From NCBI GenBank assembly GCA_041568335.1, contig JBFFZZ010000108.1:1-9485 (forward strand): 9,485 nt of DNA, read 5' to 3'. The notes under the pieces were generated by a model, which had not been told where the DNA came from, made no database searches, and saw only the letters and a list, made by a program, of their open reading frames with translations. Positions 1 through 6,204 of the stretch are shown here, piece after piece. Every line of letters begins with the position of its first letter. Within the stretch, counting starts at the first letter, position 1. The translations under genes were made by a program, and so were the position numbers. Source of the stretch: WVWW01 sp041568335. Lineage in GTDB: Bacteria > Acidobacteriota > Polarisedimenticolia > Polarisedimenticolales > Polarisedimenticolaceae.

Positions 1-218
1 GCGACCTCGCGGACGCCGTCGAGCTTTGTATCCCACGCCGCGTACTCCATGTCGCAGGCCACCAGCGGCCGGAACCCCGTCGTCGCGAGCGCCGGGTAGC
101 GTTCGGTCAACGCGATCCACAACGCGGCCACGTCGGCACCCTCGGCGAGCTCCACGCGGTCGCGAGGAGCGCCCGTCGAGTCCGCGAGCGAGGCAAAGAA
201 GAGGACATCGATCGTCAT
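1..218 (-). CDS. moaD: Molybdopterin synthase sulfur carrier subunit MoaD (ThiS/MoaD family), C-terminus cut by the window edge
   Basis: The small subunit of molybdopterin synthase donates sulfur from a C-terminal Gly-Gly thiocarboxylate to cyclic pyranopterin monophosphate, making the dithiolene of molybdenum cofactor in the cytoplasm. Reading the minus strand from ATG at 218 gives 72 whole codons with no stop. The start MTIDVLFFASLADSTG is the first beta-strand and loop of MoaD, followed by an EGADVAALW helix start and YPALATT. Near the edge, LVACDMEYA then DTKLDGVREVA matches the usual 'vavN.e...dt.L.dGDeVA' region. MoaD is about 80 residues, so only some ten residues, including the diagnostic Gly-Gly end, lie outside the window. 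It starts 16 bp after the nrnA stop, with only a weak GGGA upstream, so cotranscription with nrnA is likely. The family is fairly certain; a ThiS or other ubiquitin-like sulfur carrier is less likely. Confidence 0.82.
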   Translation of the reverse strand, partial: MTIDVLFFASLADSTGAPRDRVELAEGADVAALWIALTERYPALATTGFRPLVACDMEYAAWDTKLDGVREV

Positions 219-234
219 CGTCCCAGGATACTAC

Positions 235-1230
235 CTAGGAGACGAGGTCGCGTGCTCCCGCGGTGACCTGTTCGACGACGGCGTCGAACGGCTGCTCGAT
301 AACGATCCCGGCGGCGTTGCGATGACCTCCGCCGCCGTAACGGGAGGCCAGGGTGTGGACATCGAGATCGCCCTTGGAGCGCAGCGACACCTTGACGCGA
401 GCGTCGGGTAGCTCGCGGAAGAGCAGCACGACGTCGACGCCGTCGATGGCCAGCAATGCCGTGGTGATCTCACCCGTGTCCTCGTCTTCCGCTCCGAGAT
501 CGGCAATCAACTCACGTCGCAGATGCACCGCGGCGACGCGGCCGTCGCCGTCAAGAACGAGGTTCGCAAGGGCATGACCGAGTAGGCGCGTGTAGGCGGG
601 GGTGTTGCGTTCGTAGACCCGGCGGTAGATGTCTCCCGTGCGCACGCCGCGCTCCAGCAACTCGGCAGCGGTTCGGTGGGCAAACGGCGACGTTGAATTG
701 AAACGGAAGAACCCGGTGTCCGTGGCGAGGCCGACGAAAATCGCATCGCAGGCGCGGGAGTCGGGTTCCCAACCGCGGTGCTTCAGGAGGTCCCAAATGA
801 GCACGGCCGTCGAGCTGGCCCCGACCTTCAGGATGTTCTCCGCCCAGGGCGCCTCGCGCGTCGGGTGATGATCGATGCACAGGACGTTCGCCGCAACGGA
901 CAACATGATCGGTTCCATGCGACCGAGACGGTCGGGCGCCGAATTGTCGACGAGCACGACGCGGCCCGCTTCGCGGAGGACGTCGTCGTGTTTCGCGGCG
1001 TCGTAGAGTTCGATCTCCGGAGAATCCGTCGTCACGAAGGCCAAGGTCTCGGGGGTCGGATCCCCGTTGATCAAGCGCACGCTCTTGTCTAGAGAGACGA
1101 GGTAGCGTGCCAGCGCGATCTGGGAGCCCAACGCATCGCCGTCGGGGTTCATGTGCGTCGTCAGGACGAACGTCTCGTGACCTTCGCAGTTGGCTGCGAA
1201 GCACTCGTGTTGTTCCGCCGTGAGCTGCAT
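235..1230 (-). CDS. nrnA: Bifunctional oligoribonuclease / pAp phosphatase NrnA (DHH-DHHA1 phosphoesterase)
   Basis: NrnA-type enzymes degrade 2-5 nt RNA fragments and dephosphorylate 3'-phosphoadenosine 5'-phosphate, using Mn2+ in the cytoplasm. The 331-residue product has the full DHH superfamily layout: motif I HMNPDGDALGS (His26, Asp30, Asp32), Asp95 in VLVDNS, the DHH triad at 120-122 in CIDHHPT, Asp171 in LATDTGFFRF, and the C-terminal DHHA1 substrate motif GGGGHRNAAG at 299-308. The length is normal for the family. I chose ATG at 1230, with AAGG about 8 nt upstream; an in-frame GTG at 1254 has no ribosome site. A strong promoter lies directly upstream (1275-1303), giving a leader of roughly 38 nt. 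moaD follows 16 bp downstream. Substrate range (nanoRNA, pAp, c-di-AMP breakdown products) cannot be settled from sequence. Confidence 0.9.
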   Translation of the reverse strand: MQLTAEQHECFAANCEGHETFVLTTHMNPDGDALGSQIALARYLVSLDKSVRLINGDPTPETLAFVTTDSPEIELYDAAKHDDVLREAGRVVLVDNSAPDRLGRMEPIMLSVAANVLCIDHHPTREAPWAENILKVGASSTAVLIWDLLKHRGWEPDSRACDAIFVGLATDTGFFRFNSTSPFAHRTAAELLERGVRTGDIYRRVYERNTPAYTRLLGHALANLVLDGDGRVAAVHLRRELIADLGAEDEDTGEITTALLAIDGVDVVLLFRELPDARVKVSLRSKGDLDVHTLASRYGGGGHRNAAGIVIEQPFDAVVEQVTAGARDLVS

Positions 1231-1274
1231 GTCCGGACCTTGCGCGGGAACCACGCGACGCGAAAAAGGGTCTA

Positions 1275-1303
1275 ACGATAGGTTCGAGGCCAGGTGGTGT
1301 CAA
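1275..1303 (-). promoter_or_regulatory. Sigma70-type promoter of nrnA(-moaD)
   Basis: On the minus strand a perfect TTGACA -35 box (1303-1298) is followed by a 17-bp spacer and a TATCGT -10 box (1280-1275, four of six consensus positions). The predicted start of transcription is near 1268, about 38 nt before the nrnA ATG. The -35 box overlaps the TGA stop of the exonuclease gene (1302-1300), so nrnA can be expressed apart from its upstream neighbour. Confidence 0.6.
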
Positions 1304-1872
1304 GGCATCGAGACGGGGTCCGTTTCGAGCAACGCCTTGAGGATCAGTGCTTGGTACCAGGCGTCATAGTCCGCGCGGTGGACCTGCGCCGGATCCTGCG
1401 GTTCGAGCTTGAGCAACCGCTGGAGATTCTCCTTGGAGGTCTTGGTCCAGGGCAGGCCGAGACGTCCCATCGCCAGGCTCTTCGAATCGATGCCCTTGTA
1501 GCCGAACGGGTTCGAGAGGTCGAAATGCCGGTAGTAGTAGGCGATGTAACCCCAGTCGAAAACGGCGTTGTGCCCGACAAAGACCGGCCGTTCGCGGGAT
1601 CCGCGGTTCTGCTTGCGAACCCACTCCGACAACTTCTTCATCGCGTCGCGCGGCTCGACCCCCTCCTTTTCCAGACGCTCGGCGTCCAGGCCGCAGATCT
1701 TCATCGCGGCGGGATCGAAACCGGGGAAGATCGGCTGCAGCTCGATGTAGAACGATTCTCCCAGCCGCAGGACGTTGGCTTCGTCGTGGAGCGCCGTGAC
1801 ACCGATCGACAGCAGGTTGAACAGCGGCGGCACCGGGCCCGACGCTTCCACATCGACGCAGAAATAGACCAT
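1300..1872 (-). CDS. DEDDh-family 3'-5' exonuclease (RNase T / DNA polymerase III epsilon fold)
   Basis: This 190-residue protein is a stand-alone two-metal 3'-5' exonuclease. The DEDDh motifs are intact: Exo I is FCVDVEASG with Asp7 and Glu9, Exo II is VGHNAVFDW with Asp106, and Exo III is HRADYDA with His165 and Asp170. No polymerase, helicase or UvrC-like domain is attached, so it is one of the small soluble exonucleases acting on RNA or DNA ends; the substrate cannot be told. Sequence around the motifs does not read as classical Orn or RNase T. I chose ATG at 1872, with GGTGA 7 nt upstream; the open frame continues further upstream but only into the divergent NamZ promoter region. nrnA follows 69 bp downstream with its own promoter. 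Nearness to nrnA hints at a shared role in finishing RNA decay, which is inference. Confidence 0.85.
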   Translation of the reverse strand: MVYFCVDVEASGPVPPLFNLLSIGVTALHDEANVLRLGESFYIELQPIFPGFDPAAMKICGLDAERLEKEGVEPRDAMKKLSEWVRKQNRGSRERPVFVGHNAVFDWGYIAYYYRHFDLSNPFGYKGIDSKSLAMGRLGLPWTKTSKENLQRLLKLEPQDPAQVHRADYDAWYQALILKALLETDPVSMP

Positions 1873-1943
1873 CGCGGCGTCACCATACCGGTTGTTCCGG
1901 CATAATGCCCACCGCGAATCGCGACAGGCGCAAAGGACACGGA
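1873..1943. promoter_or_regulatory. Divergent promoter region between the exonuclease and namZ
   Basis: These 71 bp separate two divergent genes. On the plus strand CATAAT (1901-1906, five of six -10 positions) sits 38 bp before the namZ ATG, but no good -35 box is seen. On the minus strand TGGGCA (1911-1906) and TATGGT (1888-1883) are 17 bp apart, each matching four of six consensus positions. That promoter would give an almost leaderless exonuclease mRNA and would exclude the GGTGA site. The two elements overlap at 1906. These are weak matches read by eye. Confidence 0.3.
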
Positions 1944-3128
1944 ATGGTACGGACGGGATTGCAGCGCTGGCTCTCGGAAGGGCCGGCATGCGCCGGGCTG
2001 AGCGAACCGCTGCGCTACGGGCTGATCGCGCACCCGGCCTCGATCGACGCCGACGGGCGTCACGCTCTGGAGACCGCGGAGTCGAGCGGCGCCGGGCTGC
2101 CCACCCGGTTGTTCGCGCCGGAGCACGGGCTCCTGGGGCGCGAGCAGGACATGGAGGCGGTCGGCGAGGTCGTTGATCCCTGGACCGGCATCCCGGTGGT
2201 CAGCCTCTACGGTGACGAGGCGTCGAGCCTGCGGCCCTCGCCGGAGTCGCTCGAGGGACTCGACGCCATGGTCGTCGATCTGCAGGACGTGGGCAGTCGG
2301 TACTACACCTTCGTCTACACGATGGCCCACGTCATGGAAGCCGCCGCTCCGCTCGGTCTACCCGTCGCGGTGCTCGACCGACCCAACCCGATCGGCGGTG
2401 AACGGGTCGAGGGTCCGATCCTGGAGCCCGGCTGGGAGTCGTTCGTCGGGCGCTACCCCCTGCCGGTGCGCCACGGCATGACCGCCGGAGAGCTGGCGCG
2501 CTGGTTCAACGAGACGCAGGGAATCGGGTGCGACCTGCGGGTCGTCGACATGACGGGGTGGGAGCGGACGATGCGGTTTGACCGCACGGGTCTGCCGTGG
2601 GTGCCTCCCTCGCCGAACATGCCGACGTTGAGGACGGCGCTCGTCTATCCCGGGGGCTGCCTGATCGAGGGCACGCAGCTCTCGGAGGGCCGGGGCACGA
2701 CCCTGCCGTTCGAGCTGGTCGGCGGTCCCGGGCTCGATGCCCGCGCGTTCGCGGCCCGCCTGCGCGCGCGTGATCTCGCGGGGGTGATCTTCCGCGCCAC
2801 GGCGTTCCGGCCGATGTTCCAGAAGCACGCCGGTGAGACCTGTCACGGTGTCCAGATCATCGTCACCGACGACTCGACCTTCCGACCGTTCGAGACCTAC
2901 CTGGCGATCCTCGCCGCGGCGCTCGAGGTGGGTGGTGGACGCTTCGCTTGGAGAACCGAAGCCTACGAATTCGAAACGGAGAGACGGGCCATCGACCTGC
3001 TCTGCGGGAACGACTGGATTCGCGCGGGTCTCGAGTCCGGCGCCGATCTCGACGAGCTTGCCGGGAGGTGGCGGCCCGCGCTGGAGGCGTTCCGTCGCGA
3101 CCGCAAACCGTTTCTGGCCTATCGATGA
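1944..3128 (+). CDS. namZ: Exo-beta-N-acetylmuramidase NamZ family (DUF1343, GH171)
   Basis: NamZ-type enzymes release terminal N-acetylmuramic acid from the non-reducing end of peptidoglycan fragments, feeding cell-wall recycling. The 394-residue product carries the family signatures along its whole length: YGLIAHPASID (25-35), LFAPEHG (56-62), VVDLQDVGSRYYT (110-122), VLDRPNPIGG (143-152), VEGPILEP (155-162), VRHGMTAGELA (175-185), GLPWVPPSPNMPT (216-228), then EGTQLSEGRGTT (242-253) and FQKHAGETCHGVQI (292-305). I chose ATG at 1944 because AAAGGA lies 6 nt upstream and a -10-like CATAAT at 1901-1906 would overlap the earlier ATG at 1905. There is no signal peptide or lipobox, unlike exported members, so a cytoplasmic enzyme acting on imported muropeptides is inferred. 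The gene stands alone on its strand; no other recycling gene is in view. Confidence 0.9.
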   Translation: MVRTGLQRWLSEGPACAGLSEPLRYGLIAHPASIDADGRHALETAESSGAGLPTRLFAPEHGLLGREQDMEAVGEVVDPWTGIPVVSLYGDEASSLRPSPESLEGLDAMVVDLQDVGSRYYTFVYTMAHVMEAAAPLGLPVAVLDRPNPIGGERVEGPILEPGWESFVGRYPLPVRHGMTAGELARWFNETQGIGCDLRVVDMTGWERTMRFDRTGLPWVPPSPNMPTLRTALVYPGGCLIEGTQLSEGRGTTLPFELVGGPGLDARAFAARLRARDLAGVIFRATAFRPMFQKHAGETCHGVQIIVTDDSTFRPFETYLAILAAALEVGGGRFAWRTEAYEFETERRAIDLLCGNDWIRAGLESGADLDELAGRWRPALEAFRRDRKPFLAYR

Positions 3129-3253
3129 CGTCGTCGAGGCCCGTGCGGGCGGGCCGACAGCAAGCCGTCCCCCGGCGCGGTGCGATCCCCGCACGATCCT
3201 GGTCGGTCACTCGAGCCCCGGCTTCCTTTGGCGGTATGCTCCGACATGGGCCC

Positions 3254-3295
3254 AAAAAAGAAAACCGGTACGGGCCTGCCACCCGTACCGGTTTT
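3254..3295 (-). terminator. Strong Rho-independent terminator (best on the minus strand)
   Basis: A perfect 14-bp inverted repeat (AAAACCGGTACGGG at 3261-3274 and its complement at 3282-3295) encloses a 7-nt loop. On the minus strand the stem is followed by TTTTCTTTTTT, a textbook U-tract, so it should stop transcripts coming from sppA and any minus-strand RNA between. On the plus strand only four T's follow, so it may act weakly in both directions and help end namZ transcripts. Confidence 0.82.
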
Positions 3296-3305
3296 GGCGT
3301 CCCAA

Positions 3306-3501
3306 CTCACCAGTTGCCGGCGGGGGGGTGATTCACCGCTCAACTGGTTGTTACGCCCCTGTTCAACGTCCTCGCCTCGCGGTTGGTGAAGCCGTTCGGC
3401 TCGGACGCGCGTAAGGTACGCCGACCCGGGTCGGCCGGGACGGCTTTGGGGGCGGTTAACGCGGACAGCGCGACCGCAAACTGTCGTACCCGACTGGTGA
3501 G
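3306..3501. ncRNA. Candidate structured RNA of about 196 nt, 6S-RNA-like layout (strand unresolved)
   Basis: The two ends pair in an 11-bp closing helix (3306-3316 with 3491-3501). Inside, 3348-3360 pairs with 3448-3462 (about 13 bp with a 2-nt bulge), 3367-3372 with 3437-3442, 3374-3376 with 3433-3435, and 3381-3388 with 3419-3426, giving one long irregular rod with a large internal bubble (3317-3347 opposite 3463-3490). Length and rod-plus-bubble shape resemble 6S RNA. Read as plus-strand RNA, six of these pairs are G-U, which would be A-C mismatches on the minus strand, and GCGGTTGGTGA at the apex recalls the enterobacterial 6S apex. Against this, the minus strand has a GACAAT -10-like box at 3513-3508 and the strong terminator just beyond. 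Identity as 6S is tentative; folding was done by eye. Confidence 0.4.
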
Positions 3502-3504
3502 CCT

Positions 3505-5274
3505 CTAATTGTCCAATCCCGAGGCACCTTCCATGACGAGACCGGGTTTCTGCTCGACCAGACCGGCCTCGACGAGCTGCCGAATCAGCGGCTGCACCGA
3601 CCGCACGGACCTCAGCAGCGAGCGAACGGCGATGGACTCGCTGCTTTCCCGGGGCGGGCTGAACAGCGCCTCCCACTCGGATTTCTGCGGCGGATAGCGG
3701 CGGAGACGGATCGGCGCGTCGTCCTCGAGATCGAGGATGTCCCGGATCTGATCGAGCGCCACGGTGTAGCCGCCGAGCTCGTCGATCAGCCCCAGCTCGA
3801 GTGCATCCTGCCCGGTCCAGATGCGCCCCTTGGCGATCTCCCGGACCCGTTCGAGCTCGAGCCCACGCCCCTCGGCGACCTTGGAGGTGAAGTCCTCATA
3901 GATCCGGTCGAGACCGGCCTCCAGCCGCTCGGCTCCGGCGGCGTCGTAGTCGGAGTGGCTGCTCCAGTGCTTCGCGCCGGGGTTGGTGGCGACGCCGTCG
4001 AAGGAGATCCCGAGCTTGTTCCAAAACTCGGTGGTCAACAACTTCCCGCCGTAGACACCGATCGACGCGGTGATCGTCCCCGGGTGCGCGACGATCCGAT
4101 CGGCGGACATGGCGACGAAGTACCCGCCGGAGCCCGCCAGGTTGCCCATCGAGACGACGACCGGTTTGCCCGCCTCGCGCGCGCGGACGGTTTCGCGCCA
4201 GATCGTGTCCGACGCGACGTACGAACCGCCGGGGCTGTCCACGCGAAACAGGATCGCCTCGATCCTGTCGTTGTCGATCGCGGCGCGGAACGCCTGGGTC
4301 ACCGTATCGGAGCCCATGACGATGGTGCCGTCGATCGGCGAGTAGCGGCTCGGCCCGCGGGACACCCCACCGAAGCCGTGGATCAACGCGACCTGCGTCC
4401 CGCGCGTGTGCGGGCGGCCGGCGCGTTCGAGGTACTGATCGGCGTACAGCAGCCGCGCGCGCTCGTGCGTGCGTTCGCGTACGAGATCCATCACCTGATC
4501 GCGGTAGTTGAGCGCGTCGACGAGCCCCGCGTCGAGGGTTTCCTCGCCGATCAGCGGTCCTCGCTCCGCGAGGTTGCGCACGTCGTCCTGCGTGATCCCG
4601 CGCGCCTCGGCGATGCCCGAGACGATCTGCGAGAAGCGGGATTCCATGACCCGTTGCAGCGCTTCACGGTGGGGCCCGGTCATCGAGGTGTGCGTGTAGC
4701 TGTTGGCCGCGTTCTTGTACTCGTAGCGTTGACCGATGCGCGGCTCCAGACCGATCTTGTCGAAGGCGCCGCGCAGGAACATCGTCTCGTAGTAGAGCCC
4801 GGTCAGCCCGATATCGCCCGACGGCTGCATGTGGATCTCGTCGAAAGCCGTCGCCAGATAGTAGCCGCCGTTGCCGGGGCCGAACTCGCCGAACGTCTCG
4901 GCGAACGCGATCGCCGGTTTGCCCGACTCGCGAAAACGTCGGATCGCGTCGCGGACCTCCTGGATCTGGGCCAGCGCCATCGGCTCGCCGCTGATGCGCG
5001 CCAGCACCCCGACCACGCGGCGATCCTTCGCCCCGCGTTCGAGCGCCTCGACCACGTCGCGCAGCTGCAACGCGCCGCCCAGCATCAGCTGGGCCATCGG
5101 ATCGTCGGGGATCGTCTCGATCACGCCACCCTCGAGGTCGAGCTCGAGCACCACCCGGTTGGGCACCGAGGGCGTGGCCGAAACGGAAATCAGCATCAGC
5201 GCGACGACGGCGAAGAAGGCCAGGATGGACAGCACGCCGATCGCGGCCAGGATGCCCACGATCACTTTCTTCAT
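3505..5274 (-). CDS. sppA: Signal peptide peptidase SppA, 67K type
   Basis: SppA is a membrane-anchored serine protease that cleaves remnant signal peptides after protein export. The 589-residue product begins MKK followed by a hydrophobic segment (about 4-31), the single membrane anchor. Two tandem ClpP/crotonase-like domains follow (about 40-270 and 295-520). The catalytic dyad is visible: general base Lys187 in YEYKNAANS of the first domain and nucleophile Ser382 in NLAGSGGYF of the second; the oxyanion region FRVDSPGGS is at 343-351. Lys and Ser are 195 residues apart, close to the 200 in the E. coli enzyme, so this is the long form. ATG at 5274 is preceded by GGAGG 4 nt upstream, so the open frame further upstream is not used. 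The TAG stop lies 210 bp before the minus-strand terminator. Its divergent neighbour is the NRDE gene. Confidence 0.93.
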   Translation of the reverse strand: MKKVIVGILAAIGVLSILAFFAVVALMLISVSATPSVPNRVVLELDLEGGVIETIPDDPMAQLMLGGALQLRDVVEALERGAKDRRVVGVLARISGEPMALAQIQEVRDAIRRFRESGKPAIAFAETFGEFGPGNGGYYLATAFDEIHMQPSGDIGLTGLYYETMFLRGAFDKIGLEPRIGQRYEYKNAANSYTHTSMTGPHREALQRVMESRFSQIVSGIAEARGITQDDVRNLAERGPLIGEETLDAGLVDALNYRDQVMDLVRERTHERARLLYADQYLERAGRPHTRGTQVALIHGFGGVSRGPSRYSPIDGTIVMGSDTVTQAFRAAIDNDRIEAILFRVDSPGGSYVASDTIWRETVRAREAGKPVVVSMGNLAGSGGYFVAMSADRIVAHPGTITASIGVYGGKLLTTEFWNKLGISFDGVATNPGAKHWSSHSDYDAAGAERLEAGLDRIYEDFTSKVAEGRGLELERVREIAKGRIWTGQDALELGLIDELGGYTVALDQIRDILDLEDDAPIRLRRYPPQKSEWEALFSPPRESSESIAVRSLLRSVRSVQPLIRQLVEAGLVEQKPGLVMEGASGLDN

Positions 5275-5431
5275 CGATCCTCCAGGACGGGCTCGGATGA
5301 CCCGGGGCCAAGATGGTATCGCAACGGGGGCGACGCCACCTGCCCTCCCGTCAAGCTCTACGCACCGTGCGGCCCCGGGTTTTTCGAGAGCGACGTCGCC
5401 CTGGGCCTCGGCCGGTGCCACAATGCCCGGC
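5275..5431. promoter_or_regulatory. Divergent intergenic region between sppA and the NRDE/TANGO2 gene
   Basis: About 150 bp must hold both promoters. On the sppA side there is a clear GGAGG ribosome site next to the ATG and a weak TACCAT (5318-5313) that could be a -10 box, but I found no matching -35 at normal spacing. On the other side nothing better than CACAAT at 5419-5424 is seen, which overlaps the first possible start codon. Confidence 0.25.
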
Positions 5432-6178
5432 GTGTGCACCATGAGCTGGCTGCGCGAGGAGACCGGCTACCAGCTGTTCTTCAATCGCGACGAGAAAAGA
5501 TCGCGTGTTCCGGCCGAACCTCCGTCGGTACGGCGCGTCGCGACGACTTCCGTCCTCGCGCCCCGGGACGGTGAGGCCGGCGGGAGCTGGATCGCGGCCA
5601 ACGCGCACGGGCTCACCCTGGCCTTGCTCAACGGTTACCTCGGCGCCGACGCCGCCGCCGCTCCGGCGACCGGCGCCTGGATCAGCCGCGGGAAGCTGGT
5701 CATGGACCTGGCCGAGTGTTCCGGTGCGGACGAGGCCACCGAGCGCTTGCGCGAGACGGATCTGGGTTGCTTCCGTTCGTTCCATCTCGCCCTTTTCGAT
5801 CGCGCTTCCGAGCGACTCGCGAGCTGGCGTGACGGTCGGCTGGCCTGGCTCGACGGTGAGGCCTTCGCGGCGCCGCTGATCTCCTCGTCCTTCAACTTCG
5901 ACGCCGTCGCGGAAAGCCGTCACGACTTGTATCTCGAGATGGTCGGCGCCACCGGCGAGCACGACATCGAAGCGACCCTCGCCTACCACCGCAGCCATCG
6001 TCCCGAACGCGGCCCCTTCTCCCCGTGCATGCACCGCGAGGATGCGCGCACGGTGAGCTTTACCTGGGTGCAGGTCGACGATGAGGGTGTGCGGATGCGC
6101 TACTCCCCCGACTCGCCCTGCCGCGGCTGGCCGCCGGGGCCGGCGTTACGGCTCGATCGCGCCACGCCCGGCGTCTAG
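5432..6178 (+). CDS. NRDE/TANGO2-family protein (Ntn-hydrolase-like)
   Basis: The 248-residue protein belongs to the NRDE (TANGO2) family, whose animal member is linked to lipid and haem handling; the bacterial role is not established. The signature FNRDE is at 17-21, and GGSWIAANAHG at 50-60 followed by TLALLNGY is the second conserved block. I chose GTG at 5432 rather than ATG at 5423 because it puts Cys at position 2 (M-C-T), as in family members that start Met-Cys, where the Cys is in the place of an N-terminal hydrolase nucleophile. Neither start has a convincing ribosome site; the ATG would add only three residues. SSSFNF (about 151-156) and a late SPCMHRED segment fit the C-terminal half. 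The gene ends 26 bp from the converging stop of the metallophosphoesterase-like gene, with no terminator between. Confidence 0.8.
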   Translation: MCTMSWLREETGYQLFFNRDEKRSRVPAEPPSVRRVATTSVLAPRDGEAGGSWIAANAHGLTLALLNGYLGADAAAAPATGAWISRGKLVMDLAECSGADEATERLRETDLGCFRSFHLALFDRASERLASWRDGRLAWLDGEAFAAPLISSSFNFDAVAESRHDLYLEMVGATGEHDIEATLAYHRSHRPERGPFSPCMHREDARTVSFTWVQVDDEGVRMRYSPDSPCRGWPPGPALRLDRATPGV

Positions 6179-6204
6179 CCGTTCGACCCCACCCCGTTCG
6201 CCGG

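Larger units (their letters stand above)
3129..3504. other. 376-bp intergenic gap without a protein gene
   Basis: The gap lies between the convergent ends of namZ and sppA. From 3129 to 3253 I see only GC-rich sequence, including a short hairpin GCCCG-TG-CGGGC just after namZ (about 3140-3151) that lacks a T-tract. An intrinsic terminator occupies 3254-3295, and 3306-3501 is a long self-complementary stretch listed as a candidate RNA. No tRNA, and no credible small reading frame with a ribosome site, was found. Confidence 0.7.

Noticed and set aside
26..238. Plus-strand frame of 70 codons at the left edge
   Set aside because: The translation is low-complexity Arg/Ser/Pro, and the minus strand here reads as MoaD.
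1231..1254. GTG at 1254 as the nrnA start
   Set aside because: No ribosome site upstream; ATG at 1230 has AAGG at good spacing and the extra eight residues are not part of the family pattern.
3420..3435. Perfect 16-bp palindrome GCCGACCCGGGTCGGC as an operator
   Set aside because: It lies within the candidate RNA, where its arms already take part in longer helices, and it is not near a promoter of a protein gene.
3129..3504. tRNA, tmRNA, RNase P or SRP RNA in the gap
   Set aside because: No T-arm GGTTCRA followed by CCA, no tmRNA ends, no RNase P GAGGAAAGTC-type core and no SRP GGAAG core was seen on either strand.
3119..3676. Minus-strand frame of 185 codons across the intergenic gap
   Set aside because: It has no known motif, runs through the terminator and the structured RNA region, and overlaps the sppA end in another frame.
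3955..5574. Long plus-strand open frame (539 codons) opposite sppA
   Set aside because: It is antisense to SppA, whose motifs are complete. The translation is rich in Arg, Asp and His with no recognisable domain, the usual result of GC-rich complementary frames.
6179..6204. Bidirectional terminator between the converging NRDE and MPE-like genes
   Set aside because: The 26 bp contain no inverted repeat or T-tract.
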